In this document: in pieces, positions 34,906 through 45,076 of the stretch
Position numbering within the stretch: the first letter of the stretch is position 1
Layout: each line of letters begins with the position of its first letter
Source of the DNA: Mariprofundaceae bacterium
GTDB taxonomy: Bacteria; Pseudomonadota; Zetaproteobacteria; Mariprofundales; Mariprofundaceae
Length of the DNA: 45,654 bases
Reading direction: 5' to 3'
Assembly: GCA_030950585.1 (NCBI GenBank)
Contig: JAUZRG010000092.1
Span: 1-45,654, forward strand
The notes under the pieces: model-generated
What the model was told of the DNA's origin: nothing
Databases searched by the model: none
What the model saw: only the letters and a program-made list of their open reading frames with translations
Translations under genes and position numbers: made by a program

Positions 34906-37155
34906 TTAAAATCCTGAACCAAGTGCAAACTCAAAGGCCTTGAGTCTATCACCTGGCTGCTGTCGAATGGGGTAGCCCCAAATCAGGCCAACGGGTCCAA
35001 TCGGAGATAACCATTCAATAGCAAAACCATAAGAGGCGCGCATTGTACGCCACTGTAAACTATTTGTCTTGTCGGCCACGGTACCTGCATCAAGGAAGAA
35101 TACCCCTCTAAAGCCACCTGTTTTGACATAAGGCAAGGGAACAAATAAGTTTAAAGAGGCTTTCATCATTTGGTTACCACCAATAATATCACCAGTAACT
35201 GGATCTAATATGCTGACACCAAAGTTATCAAAGCCACGAAGGCTGCCCATGCCACCTATCGAGTATCGGCGATAAATAGGCACATTCTTTTTCTTGTAGC
35301 CACTGATTTGTCGCAATGAAACTTGAGGATTGAGGATATACCTAGGGGCAAGTTGAGTGTACCACTTGGAGGCAACACTAAACTCAGTGAAGTAATTATC
35401 ACCACCAATACCCGCAATATTGACGCTAAGGCTATGGGTACTTCCTGATGTTGATGCCAATACTTTATCGCGGTTGTCCCAACCAATGGCTTGAGAGACT
35501 TCACCTGTGACATTGATACCCGCTTGGCTTAATAATAACAAAGAAGCGTTGACTGGAATATTGGTTAAGTTGGTGCCTGTGTATTGATAGCCGATGCTAT
35601 AAGACATTTCTTCGGTGAGAGGAACACCCAATGTGAGTCCGCCACCGGTATTGTTTTGGGTGTATTGGGTGATTGTTTGTAAATTCGACTGTGTTTTAAA
35701 AACATTGGTTGTGAGGCTTAGCTCTTCACCAAGAAAATAAGGTTCTGTGATACTTAGGTTAAAGTTTTGGGTTGTGCCACCAATAGATGCATTGAGATTA
35801 GCCCCGAGCCCTTTACCTAAAAAGTTACGTTCTTCTAATTTGCCTGTGAAAAAAGTTTTTTCAAGCTGTGAATAGCCAGCACCAATGGAAAAAGAACCTG
35901 TTTTCTTTTCTTCAACGGCAACTTCAAGGTCAACTTGGCTTTGTTCATTGGTTTCTTTAAAAGAAAAGCGAACTTTTTCAAAGAAGTCTTTGCGATTCAA
36001 GCGTTTTTTACTCATATTATACTTGCTGGCATCATAACGTGATGCTTCATGTTGCCTTAGTTCACGTCGAACAACTTCGTCTTCTGTTTTACTATTGCCT
36101 GTGATGAAGATACGGCGAATATAAATTTCACGATTTTTTTCAACATTAAAACGAATGTCGACAGTATTGGTGTTGAGGTCACGGTGAAACTCAGGTGTGA
36201 CATTGGCAAAGGCAAAACCTTCATTACCCACGGCTTCTGTCATTGCACTAAGGGTGCTTTGCAGTGCGGTTAGGGAGTAAGTTTCACCGTACTCTAATAA
36301 AATTTTTGATTTTAATGTTTTGCGATCAGGAACTATATCACCAGAGAGGCTCAGTTTTCTAACTTTATAAATAGGGCCTTCATGAATGTTGAAGTTAATA
36401 TAAAACCAGCGTTTGTCTGCAGATAAGGAAGCGATGGTTGACTCCACTTGGGCATCAAGGTAACCGTGATCTAAATACCATTTCATGAGTACTTGTGCAT
36501 CTGCTTTCAGGCGCTCACTATCAAAAATATCACGGTCTCCAAACCATGCTACAAAATCAGCAGCACGAGACATCGTTACACCTTGTAAATCTTGATCACT
36601 AAAGGCGTTGTTGCCAATAAAGCGGATACGCTTAATGCGGGTGACATCACCTTCTTCGATATAAAAGGTTAATGCCACACGACCATCACTCAGTTTTTTT
36701 GGTGTAACCTTAATATCTACTTGGTAGAATCCTTTTTTAAGGTATTCTTTGCGCAGGCGAGTTTCATCTTTTTGCATGGCTGCCATGCTTAAGATACGCC
36801 CTGGTTTTAAAGATAAAAGCGGCGTGAGTTTCTTGGTGAGAATCTCATCATTTCCTTCAAAGTCTAAAGAAGCGATCATGGGATTTTCAATGACCTTAAA
36901 AATAAGTACGCCATTTTCATAAAGGACACGGACATCTTGATAAAAACCCGTTTTCATTAAGCGGCGAATATCTTTTGCAATATGGTTGTTATTGATATCC
37001 TTAGCTTTTTGGCTAACAAGGTTAGCTAAAATGTGATCTGTTTCGACAAACTGATTGCCGCGTACTTGAATATCACTGACATATACATCTTGTTCATTGG
37101 CTTGAACAGAAGATGTAAATAAAATTGATAGAAAACAAAAAACGATTATTTTCAC
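34906..37155 (-). CDS. bamA: Outer-membrane assembly factor BamA
   Basis: A 749-residue outer-membrane protein that folds and inserts other beta-barrel proteins. It has a 19-residue signal peptide ending VQA, five POTRA domains (about 22-420) and a 16-strand barrel (about 425-749) containing the SIGGMGSLRGFDNFG segment (the VRGF/Y loop motif) and IEWLSPIGPVGLIWGYP near the end. The final residue is Phe, the usual insertion signal. The start is a GTG (37155) with GGAG eight bases upstream and three bases after rseP. Length is slightly below E. coli BamA (810). Confidence 0.95.
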   Translation of the reverse strand: MKIIVFCFLSILFTSSVQANEQDVYVSDIQVRGNQFVETDHILANLVSQKAKDINNNHIAKDIRRLMKTGFYQDVRVLYENGVLIFKVIENPMIASLDFEGNDEILTKKLTPLLSLKPGRILSMAAMQKDETRLRKEYLKKGFYQVDIKVTPKKLSDGRVALTFYIEEGDVTRIKRIRFIGNNAFSDQDLQGVTMSRAADFVAWFGDRDIFDSERLKADAQVLMKWYLDHGYLDAQVESTIASLSADKRWFYINFNIHEGPIYKVRKLSLSGDIVPDRKTLKSKILLEYGETYSLTALQSTLSAMTEAVGNEGFAFANVTPEFHRDLNTNTVDIRFNVEKNREIYIRRIFITGNSKTEDEVVRRELRQHEASRYDASKYNMSKKRLNRKDFFEKVRFSFKETNEQSQVDLEVAVEEKKTGSFSIGAGYSQLEKTFFTGKLEERNFLGKGLGANLNASIGGTTQNFNLSITEPYFLGEELSLTTNVFKTQSNLQTITQYTQNNTGGGLTLGVPLTEEMSYSIGYQYTGTNLTNIPVNASLLLLSQAGINVTGEVSQAIGWDNRDKVLASTSGSTHSLSVNIAGIGGDNYFTEFSVASKWYTQLAPRYILNPQVSLRQISGYKKKNVPIYRRYSIGGMGSLRGFDNFGVSILDPVTGDIIGGNQMMKASLNLFVPLPYVKTGGFRGVFFLDAGTVADKTNSLQWRTMRASYGFAIEWLSPIGPVGLIWGYPIRQQPGDRLKAFEFALGSGF

Positions 37156-37158
37156 TGA

Positions 37159-38499
37159 TTATGCTCCAAACAGTCGTAGTAAATCATTGTAAAATGCAAA
37201 AAACATGAGTGCCATGATGAGCATCATGCCAACGACTTGACTAAATTCCATGATTTTCTGTTCTAAAGGTTTACCACGAATGGCTTCTAAAGATAAAAAG
37301 ACGAGGTGACCACCATCTAAAATCGGTACGGGCAATAGATTTAACACCCCGAGATTAATGGAGATCATGGCCAAAAAGATAAGAAAGGGAATCAGCCCCA
37401 TATCTGCTGAACGACGAGCTAGTTGTGCAATGGCGATGGGACCACCCAAGTTATCAGTTGAGATGGTAGAGGAAACCATTTTACTCAGCACTTCAGTGGT
37501 GAGAACGGTCATTTCCCATGTGCGTGTGAAGCCATATTGTAGGCCATCAATAAAGTTGAACTGGTGTTGGATGGGAGGGTGCGTGACTTTTTCTTGCAGG
37601 CTAACGCCGATACGACCCATACCATTGTCATCTGCTTGAGGAATAATGGCAATGCTTAACATGTTGCCATCACGCTGCAAACTCAATGTGGTGGCCTGAT
37701 TAACATTGGTACGAATTTCTTGAATAAAAGAGATATTATCATCAATGGTTTTTCCATTCACGAAAAGAATTAAATCACCTTTATGGAGTCCCGATTTTTG
37801 TGCAACAGAATCCTCTTGGATGCTATTGAGATAAACTTGTTTACCTAAGCTGACCCCAAAGACATCGCGTGCGACATTAGTTAGTAAAGGATCTTTTTCA
37901 GGTGAGCCCAAAAGAACATTAAATTCTATGAGGCTGCCATCGCGTTCAATATGAAGTTGAATGGTTTGGCCGACATGTTGTTTGAGGGTTTCTTCAAAAG
38001 TACGCCATGAGTAAATGTGACGATCATTGATGGCAACAACTTTATCTTCTGTCATCAAGCCAATTTGTTCGGCGGTACTTGATGGCATAACTTTGCCGAC
38101 AATCGGTGCCAAAACCTGTTGGCCTAGCCATGCAATGCACATAAAAATGAATATGGCAAAAAAGAAGTTGTAAGCTGGGCCTGCAATGGCAACCGCCGCT
38201 CGCTTCCAAACGGCTTGGACATCATAGGCGCGTGCACGTTCTGATTCACTTAAGGTTTGGTCATCTTGGCCTTGTTCGCCAAGCATTTTGACATAACCAC
38301 CAAGCGGTATCGCGGCGATGATGTATTCAACCTCTTGATCCTTGCTGCGCCATGAAAAGAGGGCAGGGCCAAAACCAATGGAAAACTTTTCAACGCGAAT
38401 GCCTAGTTTTCGTGCCACAATAAAGTGACCATATTCATGCACTGCAACTAATATTGCAATGGCGAGGATAAAGGTAAATAAAGTATAAAGACCTTCCAT
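37159..38499 (-). CDS. rseP: Site-2 protease RseP (regulated intramembrane proteolysis)
   Basis: A 446-residue inner-membrane metalloprotease that cuts anti-sigma factors such as RseA in envelope stress and clears signal-peptide remnants. The zinc site is HEYGH (residues 21-25) in the first membrane helix and LLPVPILDGGH in a late one. Two PDZ domains lie between (about 125-310), with further helices at about 100-120, 375-395 and 425-440. The start directly abuts the dxr stop. Placement before bamA links stress control to outer-membrane assembly. Confidence 0.95.
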   Translation of the reverse strand: MEGLYTLFTFILAIAILVAVHEYGHFIVARKLGIRVEKFSIGFGPALFSWRSKDQEVEYIIAAIPLGGYVKMLGEQGQDDQTLSESERARAYDVQAVWKRAAVAIAGPAYNFFFAIFIFMCIAWLGQQVLAPIVGKVMPSSTAEQIGLMTEDKVVAINDRHIYSWRTFEETLKQHVGQTIQLHIERDGSLIEFNVLLGSPEKDPLLTNVARDVFGVSLGKQVYLNSIQEDSVAQKSGLHKGDLILFVNGKTIDDNISFIQEIRTNVNQATTLSLQRDGNMLSIAIIPQADDNGMGRIGVSLQEKVTHPPIQHQFNFIDGLQYGFTRTWEMTVLTTEVLSKMVSSTISTDNLGGPIAIAQLARRSADMGLIPFLIFLAMISINLGVLNLLPVPILDGGHLVFLSLEAIRGKPLEQKIMEFSQVVGMMLIMALMFFAFYNDLLRLFGA

Positions 38500-39675
38500 T
38501 TAGTGGATGCTCCGATGTTGTTTAATCATAGTGTTTGCCATTATCCTTGCTTGTTGATCTTGTTCCCAAATGGCATCAATGCAGTTGGCGGGTGTCGCAT
38601 CATGGTGCTGTAGAACATACTCGACAACTTCAACAATGGCTGTAAAGCCAATACGACCATGCCGAAAAGCTTCATTGGCGACTTCATTGGCGGCATTCAT
38701 GACCACAGCCATGACATCATCGGCCTTTAAAACATCTTGAATCATGCGCATGGCTGGAAAGCGATCTTCGTTGACGGCTTCAAAACTAAGGTTTGCTATA
38801 CTGGCAAGATCTAATGATTTGATTCCTGAGCTTAAACGGTCATCCGCAGACAGAGCATAAGCGATAGGGCCACGCATATCAGGCACACCCATATGCGCTA
38901 AAACAGAACCATCAATATATTCTGCCATAGCATGCACAATACTTTGAGGGTGAATAATGGCAGATAACTTGTCGGGTTTAAGGTCAAAAAGCCAACGAGC
39001 TTCAATTAATTCAAGGGCTTTGTTCATCATGGTGGCAGAATCAATACTAATTTTTGCACCCATGTCCCAGTTAGGGTGGGCAATGGCTTCTGCGGGTGTG
39101 ACAAACTTCAATGTTTCAGGGTCACGTTGACGAAAAGGGCCACCTGAGGCTGTTAACACAATGCGTTCCAAGCGATCTTTGCGGTGCCCTTCTAAGCATT
39201 GCAATAAGGCAGAGTGTTCTGAATCAACGGGGAAGATGGTTGCGCTATATCGTTTTGCAGCTGCCATAAAGAGACGGCCTGCGGTCACCAAGCATTCCTT
39301 GTTGGCAAGGGCAAGTTGTTTACCAGCTTTGACGGCAGCCAATGCTGAAGGAATACCAATGGCTCCCACCATAGCAGCGACCACAATATCAACTTCAGGT
39401 GCTTCAGATACGTCAATGGCTGCTTGCATACCTGTATGTACTTTTGCTGTGGAACCTAAGACAACTTGTAGGTCTTTGGCTGCCTGTTCATCTGTCATCA
39501 CGATGATTTCAGGCCGCAAGCATGAGACCAATTTCACCATACCTTGCACATTGCGATGTGCAACCAAAGCATAAGTCGAAAAACGATTGGGATGTTGTTG
39601 GAGGACATCTGCTGTTGATAAGCCAATGGATCCTGTCGCGCCAAGAATGGTTACTTTTTTCAAAGTTGCATCCAC
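38500..39675 (-). CDS. dxr: 1-deoxy-D-xylulose 5-phosphate reductoisomerase
   Basis: A 391-residue NADPH enzyme making 2-C-methyl-D-erythritol 4-phosphate, the second step of the MEP isoprenoid route and target of fosmidomycin. Features are the nucleotide loop VTILGATGSIGLSTADVL, LALANKECLVTAG, FPVDSEHSALLQCLEG with metal ligands, TASGGPFR and PNWDMGAKISIDSATMMNKALELIEA. The start is a GTG (39675) 16 bases inside the end of cdsA. Its product feeds undecaprenyl diphosphate made by uppS in the same operon. Confidence 0.96.
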   Translation of the reverse strand: MDATLKKVTILGATGSIGLSTADVLQQHPNRFSTYALVAHRNVQGMVKLVSCLRPEIIVMTDEQAAKDLQVVLGSTAKVHTGMQAAIDVSEAPEVDIVVAAMVGAIGIPSALAAVKAGKQLALANKECLVTAGRLFMAAAKRYSATIFPVDSEHSALLQCLEGHRKDRLERIVLTASGGPFRQRDPETLKFVTPAEAIAHPNWDMGAKISIDSATMMNKALELIEARWLFDLKPDKLSAIIHPQSIVHAMAEYIDGSVLAHMGVPDMRGPIAYALSADDRLSSGIKSLDLASIANLSFEAVNEDRFPAMRMIQDVLKADDVMAVVMNAANEVANEAFRHGRIGFTAIVEVVEYVLQHHDATPANCIDAIWEQDQQARIMANTMIKQHRSIH

Positions 39676-40442
39676 AACATGCCTGTGATGGCGATGGCAG
39701 GAATGAGAGCATCAATGCGGTCAAGAATACCACCATGCCCCGGTAAAAGTTTGCTGCTATCCTTGGTTCCAAGAACACGTTTGCATGCTGACTCGGCTAA
39801 ATCACCAAGCACTGAAACTGTGGCCAAAAGGACGGCTAATAAAAGGGCGAAAAGCCAATGCATGCTAAGTTCACTAAGCCATATATACATCACAACAGGT
39901 ACAGATATAATAATTCCACCGACAAAACCTTCGATGCTTTTCCCTGGGCTAACGAGTGGGCATAGCTTGTGTTTACCAAAGCGACGACCCACAAAATAAG
40001 CTCCAATGTCGGCAAGCCAGACACCTATAAAAGCGCCGAATAACCACTTTCGGCCATCGGGAAAAGTTTGTAATTCAATCAATACCCAAATAAACAACAC
40101 GACCCAAAGCAATAGCCATTGAAACATCAGGCTGCGTTGCCAATGCTGTGCCATGTCTTCTTCGACATGGAATAAAAAGAGCACGACACTGGCAATCATG
40201 CTAATGCTAAAAATAAGCGGTAGTGATTTTTCTAAGGCTAGCCAAAGAAAAATGGTGGCGCATAGCAGTATCCATGCACTTTTGGGCTTTAATTTTAAAA
40301 GTAGGATAAATTCAAGGCAGGCAAAAAAACCAAGTGCAGCAGCAATCCATTCAAACCACGGTGAAGCTGAGAAGGCAAGCCACCAGATTGCAAGAGGAAG
40401 AAGAATAGAGGCTGTTAAAACACGTTTAAGAAGCTCACTCAT
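39660..40442 (-). CDS. cdsA: Phosphatidate cytidylyltransferase
   Basis: A 260-residue integral membrane enzyme that makes CDP-diacylglycerol from phosphatidate and CTP for all phospholipids. Seven to eight hydrophobic helices are seen. The family signature is in the C-terminal third: PGKSIEGFVGG, then SVLGDLAESACKRVLGTKDSSKLLPGHGGILDRIDAL, with Ser, Lys-Asp and Asp residues of the active site. It overlaps uppS by four bases and dxr by 16. Confidence 0.95.
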   Translation of the reverse strand: MSELLKRVLTASILLPLAIWWLAFSASPWFEWIAAALGFFACLEFILLLKLKPKSAWILLCATIFLWLALEKSLPLIFSISMIASVVLFLFHVEEDMAQHWQRSLMFQWLLLWVVLFIWVLIELQTFPDGRKWLFGAFIGVWLADIGAYFVGRRFGKHKLCPLVSPGKSIEGFVGGIIISVPVVMYIWLSELSMHWLFALLLAVLLATVSVLGDLAESACKRVLGTKDSSKLLPGHGGILDRIDALIPAIAITGMLWMQL

Positions 40443-41185
40443 GTGTTTTTACCCTGAACTTGTTCATCGATCATGCCAAAACGTCGTTGCCGTGACTGAA
40501 AAAAACGAACTGCATCATTCAAATCAGTGAGGTTAAAATCAGGCCAAAATTTTTCTGAAAAGAATAACTCTGCATAAGCTGCATCCCATAATAAAAAGTT
40601 AGAAATACGTTGCTCTGATCCAGTACGAATAATTAATTCCACAGGATCATGTTTATGACTCCATAGATGATCTCGAAAGTTTGAGGTGCTTAATGTTTCA
40701 ATAGCGGTCTGTGGGTCATCTTGTGTTAAAGCCCATTGCATCGCTTTTTTTGCACCTTCAATAATTTCTTGTTGTCCACCATAGTTTAGGCATAGGCAAA
40801 CTTGAATTTTTGTGTTGTGTTTGGTCTTTTCTTGAGCATGATTAAGTGCAGCCTGAACTTTTTCAGGTAGGTTTTTAATATCGCCTACAGTGCTTAGGCA
40901 GACACCCTTTTTTATCATATTGGGTAATTCTAGCTTGAGCATGGTTGATAAGAGTTTCATCAGACCTTGCACTTCACTATCTGGACGGTTCCAGTTTTCG
41001 GATGAGAAAACGAATAAAGAAAGTTTAGGAATGTCCAAGTCAGCGGCCCACTCAATCACACTGCGTGTGGTGCGTGTGCCGCGCCTGTGTCCTTCTAACC
41101 TAGGTAAGCCTTTTTGTTTTGCCCAGCGACCATTGCCATCCATGATGATGCCAATGTGTTTGGGAAAAAAATGTTGTGTTGTCAT
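40439..41185 (-). CDS. uppS: Undecaprenyl diphosphate synthase
   Basis: A 248-residue cis-prenyltransferase that extends farnesyl diphosphate by eight isoprene units to make the lipid carrier for peptidoglycan and other envelope sugars. It opens HIGIIMDGNGRWAKQKGLPRLEGHRRG with catalytic Asp and the diphosphate-binding region. It continues with LSLFVFSSENWNRP and ends with LIIRTGSEQRISNFLLWDAAYAELFF. It lies 42 bases after frr, which could hold a minor internal promoter, and overlaps cdsA. Confidence 0.96.
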   Translation of the reverse strand: MTTQHFFPKHIGIIMDGNGRWAKQKGLPRLEGHRRGTRTTRSVIEWAADLDIPKLSLFVFSSENWNRPDSEVQGLMKLLSTMLKLELPNMIKKGVCLSTVGDIKNLPEKVQAALNHAQEKTKHNTKIQVCLCLNYGGQQEIIEGAKKAMQWALTQDDPQTAIETLSTSNFRDHLWSHKHDPVELIIRTGSEQRISNFLLWDAAYAELFFSEKFWPDFNLTDLNDAVRFFQSRQRRFGMIDEQVQGKNT

Positions 41186-41227
41186 TGCTTCCCAGTTTTT
41201 AAATAAAGATAGATAATATAAAAATCT

Positions 41228-41770
41228 TTAGATGGTTAAAATATCTTTTTCTTTTTTGGCACAAAGCACATCAACTTGTGCAATGTAGTCATCTGTTATG
41301 GTTTGATTTCTCTCTTGAACACCACGAGATTCATCTTCAGACAACTCTTTGTTTTTAACTTCTTTCTTAACCACATCGTTAAAATCTCTGCGGATATTAC
41401 GAATAGCAACCTTAGATTTCTCACCCATTTGACTTGTTTTTTTAACAAATTCACGTCGGCGATCTTCATTGAGTTCAGGTAAAGATAAGCGAATCATTTC
41501 ACCATCATTGGTTGGTGTTAATCCAAGGTCAGAGGTTAAAATAGCTTTTTCAATACCACCAAGCAATGCTTTTTCCCAAGGTGTGATGGTGAGTTGTCTT
41601 GCTTCAGGAATGGCAATACTTGCGACTTGTGCAACAGGTGTTGGTGAACCGTAATAATCAATATTAATACGATCCAATAGTGCTGCTGTTGCTTGGCCTG
41701 TGCGTACAGTTGCCAATTCTTTCGCCAATGAGTCAAGGGCTTTTTTCATTCTGTCAGTGATGTTTTGCAT
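41228..41770 (-). CDS. frr: Ribosome recycling factor
   Basis: A 180-residue factor that splits the post-termination ribosome together with EF-G. It has the expected helical bundle plus small beta domain: MKKALDSLAKELATVRTGQATAALLDRI, YYGSPTPVAQVASIAIPEARQLTITPWEK, LPELNEDRRREFVKK and a long C-terminal helix. It is five residues shorter than E. coli RRF, at the N-terminus. AGGAG lies six bases before the ATG. Three bases separate it from pyrH. Confidence 0.96.
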   Translation of the reverse strand: MQNITDRMKKALDSLAKELATVRTGQATAALLDRINIDYYGSPTPVAQVASIAIPEARQLTITPWEKALLGGIEKAILTSDLGLTPTNDGEMIRLSLPELNEDRRREFVKKTSQMGEKSKVAIRNIRRDFNDVVKKEVKNKELSEDESRGVQERNQTITDDYIAQVDVLCAKKEKDILTI

Positions 41771-41773
41771 AAC

Positions 41774-42496
41774 TTACTCCTGAACCAATGTTCCGACATT
41801 TTCTCCAGCTATCGCTTTAAGCAAGTTTCCGGATTCTAAAATACTAAAAACCAAAATAGGCATATTGTTATCACGGCATAGTGAAAAGGCTGTGGCATCC
41901 ATGACTTGAAGCTGTTTGTTTAATGCTTCTGTAAACGTCAATTTATCATAACGGATGGCATCAGCATTTTTCATCGGGTCAGCATTATAAATACCATCTA
42001 CTTTTGTACCTTTCAAGACCACATCGGCTTGAATTTCCATTGCACGGAGGCTGGCCGCTGTGTCTGTGGTGAAGTAGGGGTTACCTGTACCCGCAGCAAA
42101 AATAACAATACGTTTTTTTTCTAAATGCCGAACAGCACGGCGACGAATATATGGCTCTGCTACTTCTTTAATGGATAGGGCTGATAAAACACGAACCTCC
42201 AACCCTAACTTTTCCATAGCATCTTGTAGTGCAATTGCATTCATCACCGTTGCCATCATGCCCATGTAATCGGCACTCGTGCGATCCATGTTTGAAGCAC
42301 AGCTATCAAGACCACGAAAGATATTTCCACCACCAATCACAATCGCTAGCTCAATACCTTGATTGTGAACAGTAAGTAGTTCTTTGGCCATGCTTTCAAT
42401 CGTTGAAGAATCAATCCCATAGCTACCTGAACCCATCATCACTTCGCCAGATAATTTTAGGAGTACGCGCCGATACGCGATGGGTTTTTTAACCAT
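41774..42496 (-). CDS. pyrH: UMP kinase
   Basis: A 240-residue bacterial UMP kinase of the amino-acid-kinase fold, hexameric, making UDP and usually controlled by GTP and UTP. Signatures are [60 protein letters not shown] and [16 protein letters not shown]. Its start overlaps the tsf end by eight bases. The tsf-pyrH-frr order is conserved widely in bacteria. Confidence 0.97.
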   Translation of the reverse strand: MVKKPIAYRRVLLKLSGEVMMGSGSYGIDSSTIESMAKELLTVHNQGIELAIVIGGGNIFRGLDSCASNMDRTSADYMGMMATVMNAIALQDAMEKLGLEVRVLSALSIKEVAEPYIRRRAVRHLEKKRIVIFAAGTGNPYFTTDTAASLRAMEIQADVVLKGTKVDGIYNADPMKNADAIRYDKLTFTEALNKQLQVMDATAFSLCRDNNMPILVFSILESGNLLKAIAGENVGTLVQE

Positions 42497-43382
42497 TAAC
42501 TTGTGCAGCTACTTCAGCCGCAAAGTCATTCTCTGCTTTTTCGATACCTTCGCCTAATTGAAAGCGAACCATATCACTAATGTCACATGCTTCACCCAAT
42601 GCTGATACGACTTGACCCACTGTGCGGTCAGCGTCTTTCACAAAGTCTTGGTTTAATAAGCAAGATTCTGCAAAGAATTTTTTCAATTGACCATCAACAA
42701 TGCGGGCAATGATTTTTTCTGGTTTGCCACTTGCAGCAGCGCGTTCAGAAAGAACAGTACGTTCGCGTTCAACTGCGGGTACTGGAACGTCTGAATCACG
42801 TGTGTAATCTGGATTTACAGCAGCCACATGCATCGCAATATCACGGGCTGTGCTTGAAGCTTCATCGCTTTCAATGCCACTGATGCCAACAAGAACACCA
42901 ATTTTTCCTGCGCCATGAATATATGCACCAACAGAACCAGCTTCAACGCTAACAAGTTGAAAGCGACGAATGCTGATGTTTTCACCAATATTAGCGATCA
43001 ATTGAGATAGAGCTTCAGCAACATTTAAGCCTTCTGAAAAGCTTAATGTTTTAAGTATGTCGATGTCAGCTGGTTTTTCTTTGATAATAAACGCAGCAAG
43101 GTCTGTCACAAATTTTGTAAAAGCATCATTTTTACTGACAAAATCAGTTTCTGCATTTACTTCTAAAAGCAAACCTGTGTTGCCTTGGGCTGTTGCCAAA
43201 ACAACGCCTTCAGCAGCAATGCGTCCAGATTTCTTCTCAGCAGCACCTAGGCCTTTTTTACGCAAGAAATCAACAGCAGCATTTAAGTCACCATCGGTTT
43301 GCGTTAAAGCCTTTTTACAATCCATCATGCCTGCGCCACTAAGGTCACGAAGTTTTTTTACGTCTTTAGCTGTAATTGCCAT
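42489..43382 (-). CDS. tsf: Elongation factor Ts
   Basis: A 297-residue nucleotide exchange factor that reloads EF-Tu with GTP. The N-terminal UBA-like domain ([24 protein letters not shown]) and the TDFV core motif ([15 protein letters not shown]) are clear, followed by two dimer/core subdomains to [14 protein letters not shown]. It is somewhat longer than the E. coli protein (283) at the C-terminus. A GGAAG site precedes the ATG, 16 bases after rpsB. Confidence 0.97.
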   Translation of the reverse strand: MAITAKDVKKLRDLSGAGMMDCKKALTQTDGDLNAAVDFLRKKGLGAAEKKSGRIAAEGVVLATAQGNTGLLLEVNAETDFVSKNDAFTKFVTDLAAFIIKEKPADIDILKTLSFSEGLNVAEALSQLIANIGENISIRRFQLVSVEAGSVGAYIHGAGKIGVLVGISGIESDEASSTARDIAMHVAAVNPDYTRDSDVPVPAVERERTVLSERAAASGKPEKIIARIVDGQLKKFFAESCLLNQDFVKDADRTVGQVVSALGEACDISDMVRFQLGEGIEKAENDFAAEVAAQVNG

Positions 43383-43398
43383 GATTCTATTACTTCCT

Positions 43399-44157
43399 TC
43401 AGCCTTCGTGATCTACGCCGAGTTCTTCTTCGACATCATCTAATTCTTCTGCTTCTGCTTGGTTTTCAAGATGCCAAGCCTCGTTACCTTCAATGAGAGA
43501 ATCTGCAATTTTATTGCAAAATAGTTTAACAGCGCGAATTGCATCATCATTACCAGGAATAATATAATCGATATTCTTAGGACTACAGTTTGAATCGACA
43601 ACAGCTACAACTGGAATTTTTAATTTAGCAGCTTCAGCAACAGCAAGTTCTTCTTTACGTACATCAATGATGAATAAGCAGTCAGGAAGGTTGTTCATTT
43701 CCTTGATACCGCCCAATGAGCGTTCCAACTTATCTAATTTGCGCTGTCTCATTAACCCTTCTTTCTTGGTTAACAATTCAAATACGCCATCTTCTTTTTT
43801 GTTTTGAAGATCTTTCATGGTACGAACAGATTGTTGAATAGTACTGAAGTTGGTTAATGTACCACCTAACCATCTGTGGTTTACAAAGTACTGGTTAGAA
43901 CGTGTTGCTTCTTCTTTAATTGCATCGCTTGCCTGGCGTTTTGTACCAACAAATAAAACTTTACCACCAGCAGCAGAAAGTTCACGCATGAAATGACAAG
44001 CTTCGTTGGCCAATTTCAATGTTTTTTGCAAGTCAATGATATGAATACCATTTCTTTGGCCGAATAAATAAGGAGCCATTTTTGGATCCCAACGACGTGT
44101 TTGGTGACCAAAGTGAACACCAGCTTCTAGTAGCTGTTTCATAGTAAAACTAGACAT
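43399..44157 (-). CDS. rpsB: Ribosomal protein S2
   Basis: A 252-residue small-subunit protein, the first gene of the long operon. It shows [73 protein letters not shown] and [29 protein letters not shown]. An acidic tail ([13 protein letters not shown]) ends it. The ATG at 44157 is chosen because AGAGG lies six bases upstream and the family N-terminus follows. A frame start at 44223 adds 22 unrelated residues. S2 usually controls rpsB-tsf through its leader. Confidence 0.97.
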   Translation of the reverse strand: MSSFTMKQLLEAGVHFGHQTRRWDPKMAPYLFGQRNGIHIIDLQKTLKLANEACHFMRELSAAGGKVLFVGTKRQASDAIKEEATRSNQYFVNHRWLGGTLTNFSTIQQSVRTMKDLQNKKEDGVFELLTKKEGLMRQRKLDKLERSLGGIKEMNNLPDCLFIIDVRKEELAVAEAAKLKIPVVAVVDSNCSPKNIDYIIPGNDDAIRAVKLFCNKIADSLIEGNEAWHLENQAEAEELDDVEEELGVDHEG

Positions 44158-44563
44158 AAATAACCTCTGATTGTTTATAACCTCAGCCAACCTTGATCCA
44201 TTGAAATCAATAGACACAATCAATAGTAAGCTTGTGAAGTGACGCGAATTGCTAGCGAAAAGGATCTTTTAAGGCAAGGGAAAGCATCTTAAGCCATGTG
44301 TACCTGCATATTCAGTGGCAGTTTATTGAGCCTTTTTTGTTTTTTTAAACGTTATTTCAAATATATGCGAGAAGGTTCCTTTATGCCACTTCATTTTTTT
44401 TTGAATCTTTATTGGTCATAGAGCTTACACATAACAAGCTAAGGCCTTGTTATATAAGGGTGAATACAGGGTGCTAGAGAGTAAATATTCAGGGGTTTTC
44501 TTTGACTTTCGTGAAAGTAATTTTTAAATGACTTCTTAAAGCGTTCTAATAGAAAAATGGAAG
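44158..44563. other. Leader and promoter region of the rpsB operon
   Basis: About 400 gene-free bases lie between rpsB (minus) and the ComEA-like gene (plus). They must hold the rpsB promoter and mRNA leader, where S2-dependent autoregulation is known in other proteobacteria, but no convincing -35/-10 pair was found by eye. The only sharp structure is an 8-bp stem, ATAACAAG (44431-44438) with CTTGTTAT (44446-44453), without a T-tail. Confidence 0.4.
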
Positions 44564-44592
44564 TTGACTTTATACGTCATAAAATTTATTTT
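44564..44592 (+). promoter_or_regulatory. Predicted promoter of the ComEA-like gene
   Basis: TTGACT (44564-44569) and TATTTT (44587-44592) are spaced by 17 bases, giving a start near 44599 and a 26-base leader carrying AGGAGAG before the ATG at 44625. Confidence 0.5.
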
Positions 44593-44624
44593 TTATCGCT
44601 CATATCGGGTATTAGGAGAGTATT

Positions 44625-44936
44625 ATGCGTATTGTTATTGGGGTATTATTTGCCTTGTTTTTTTTCTTAAGTCCGCCAGCATTTTCATCAACCATTAATT
44701 TAAATACAGCGACATCAAAAGATTTGCAAAGTATTAAAGGCATTGGTGAGAAAACAGCTCAAGCGATTATTGAGTACCGCACAACGAATGGTAACTTTAA
44801 GTCAGTTGATGCCTTGGTTAAGGTGAGCGGTATTGGAAATAAAAAACTGGCAAAAGTGAAAGACCAGTTAAGTGTGGGTAGTGCAAAGGCAGTTGCCTCA
44901 AAAGGTGCAAAAGGATCAGAAAGTAGCACACATTAA
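44625..44936 (+). CDS. ComEA-like exported helix-hairpin-helix DNA-binding protein
   Basis: A 103-residue protein with a signal peptide (1-21, ending AFS) and one HhH domain: INLNTATSKDLQSIKGIGEKTAQAIIEYR followed by FKSVDALVKVSGIGNKKLAKVKDQL. This is the DNA-binding part of ComEA, which binds incoming DNA in the periplasm during natural transformation. A Ser/Ala/Lys-rich tail ends it. Stand-alone small ComEA proteins of this kind are common in Gram-negatives. AGGAGAG precedes the ATG, and a strong terminator follows, so it is a single-gene unit. Confidence 0.9.
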   Translation: MRIVIGVLFALFFFLSPPAFSSTINLNTATSKDLQSIKGIGEKTAQAIIEYRTTNGNFKSVDALVKVSGIGNKKLAKVKDQLSVGSAKAVASKGAKGSESSTH

Positions 44937-44955
44937 AGCTAGTTAGTGCATGTTT

Positions 44956-44990
44956 AAACGGGCAAAAATTCATTTTGTCCGTTTTTTTTT
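44956..44990 (+). terminator. Rho-independent terminator of the ComEA-like gene
   Basis: Twelve-base arms (44956-44967 and 44973-44984), with one G-T pair and a five-base loop, are followed by a run of Ts to 44990. It lies 20 bases after the stop. Confidence 0.88.
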
Positions 44991-45076
44991 ATGCAAATAA
45001 GTTGGGTATATGGTCTATTCAACTTGATGTTTTTGATGCAAAGTAAAGTGTTTTTATCTTTTAAGAGAGAGAGGAT

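Noticed and set aside
44431-44453. 8-bp stem upstream of rpsB as an S2-binding leader structure
   Set aside because: It is about 275 bases before rpsB and may lie upstream of the start site; nothing ties it to S2 binding.
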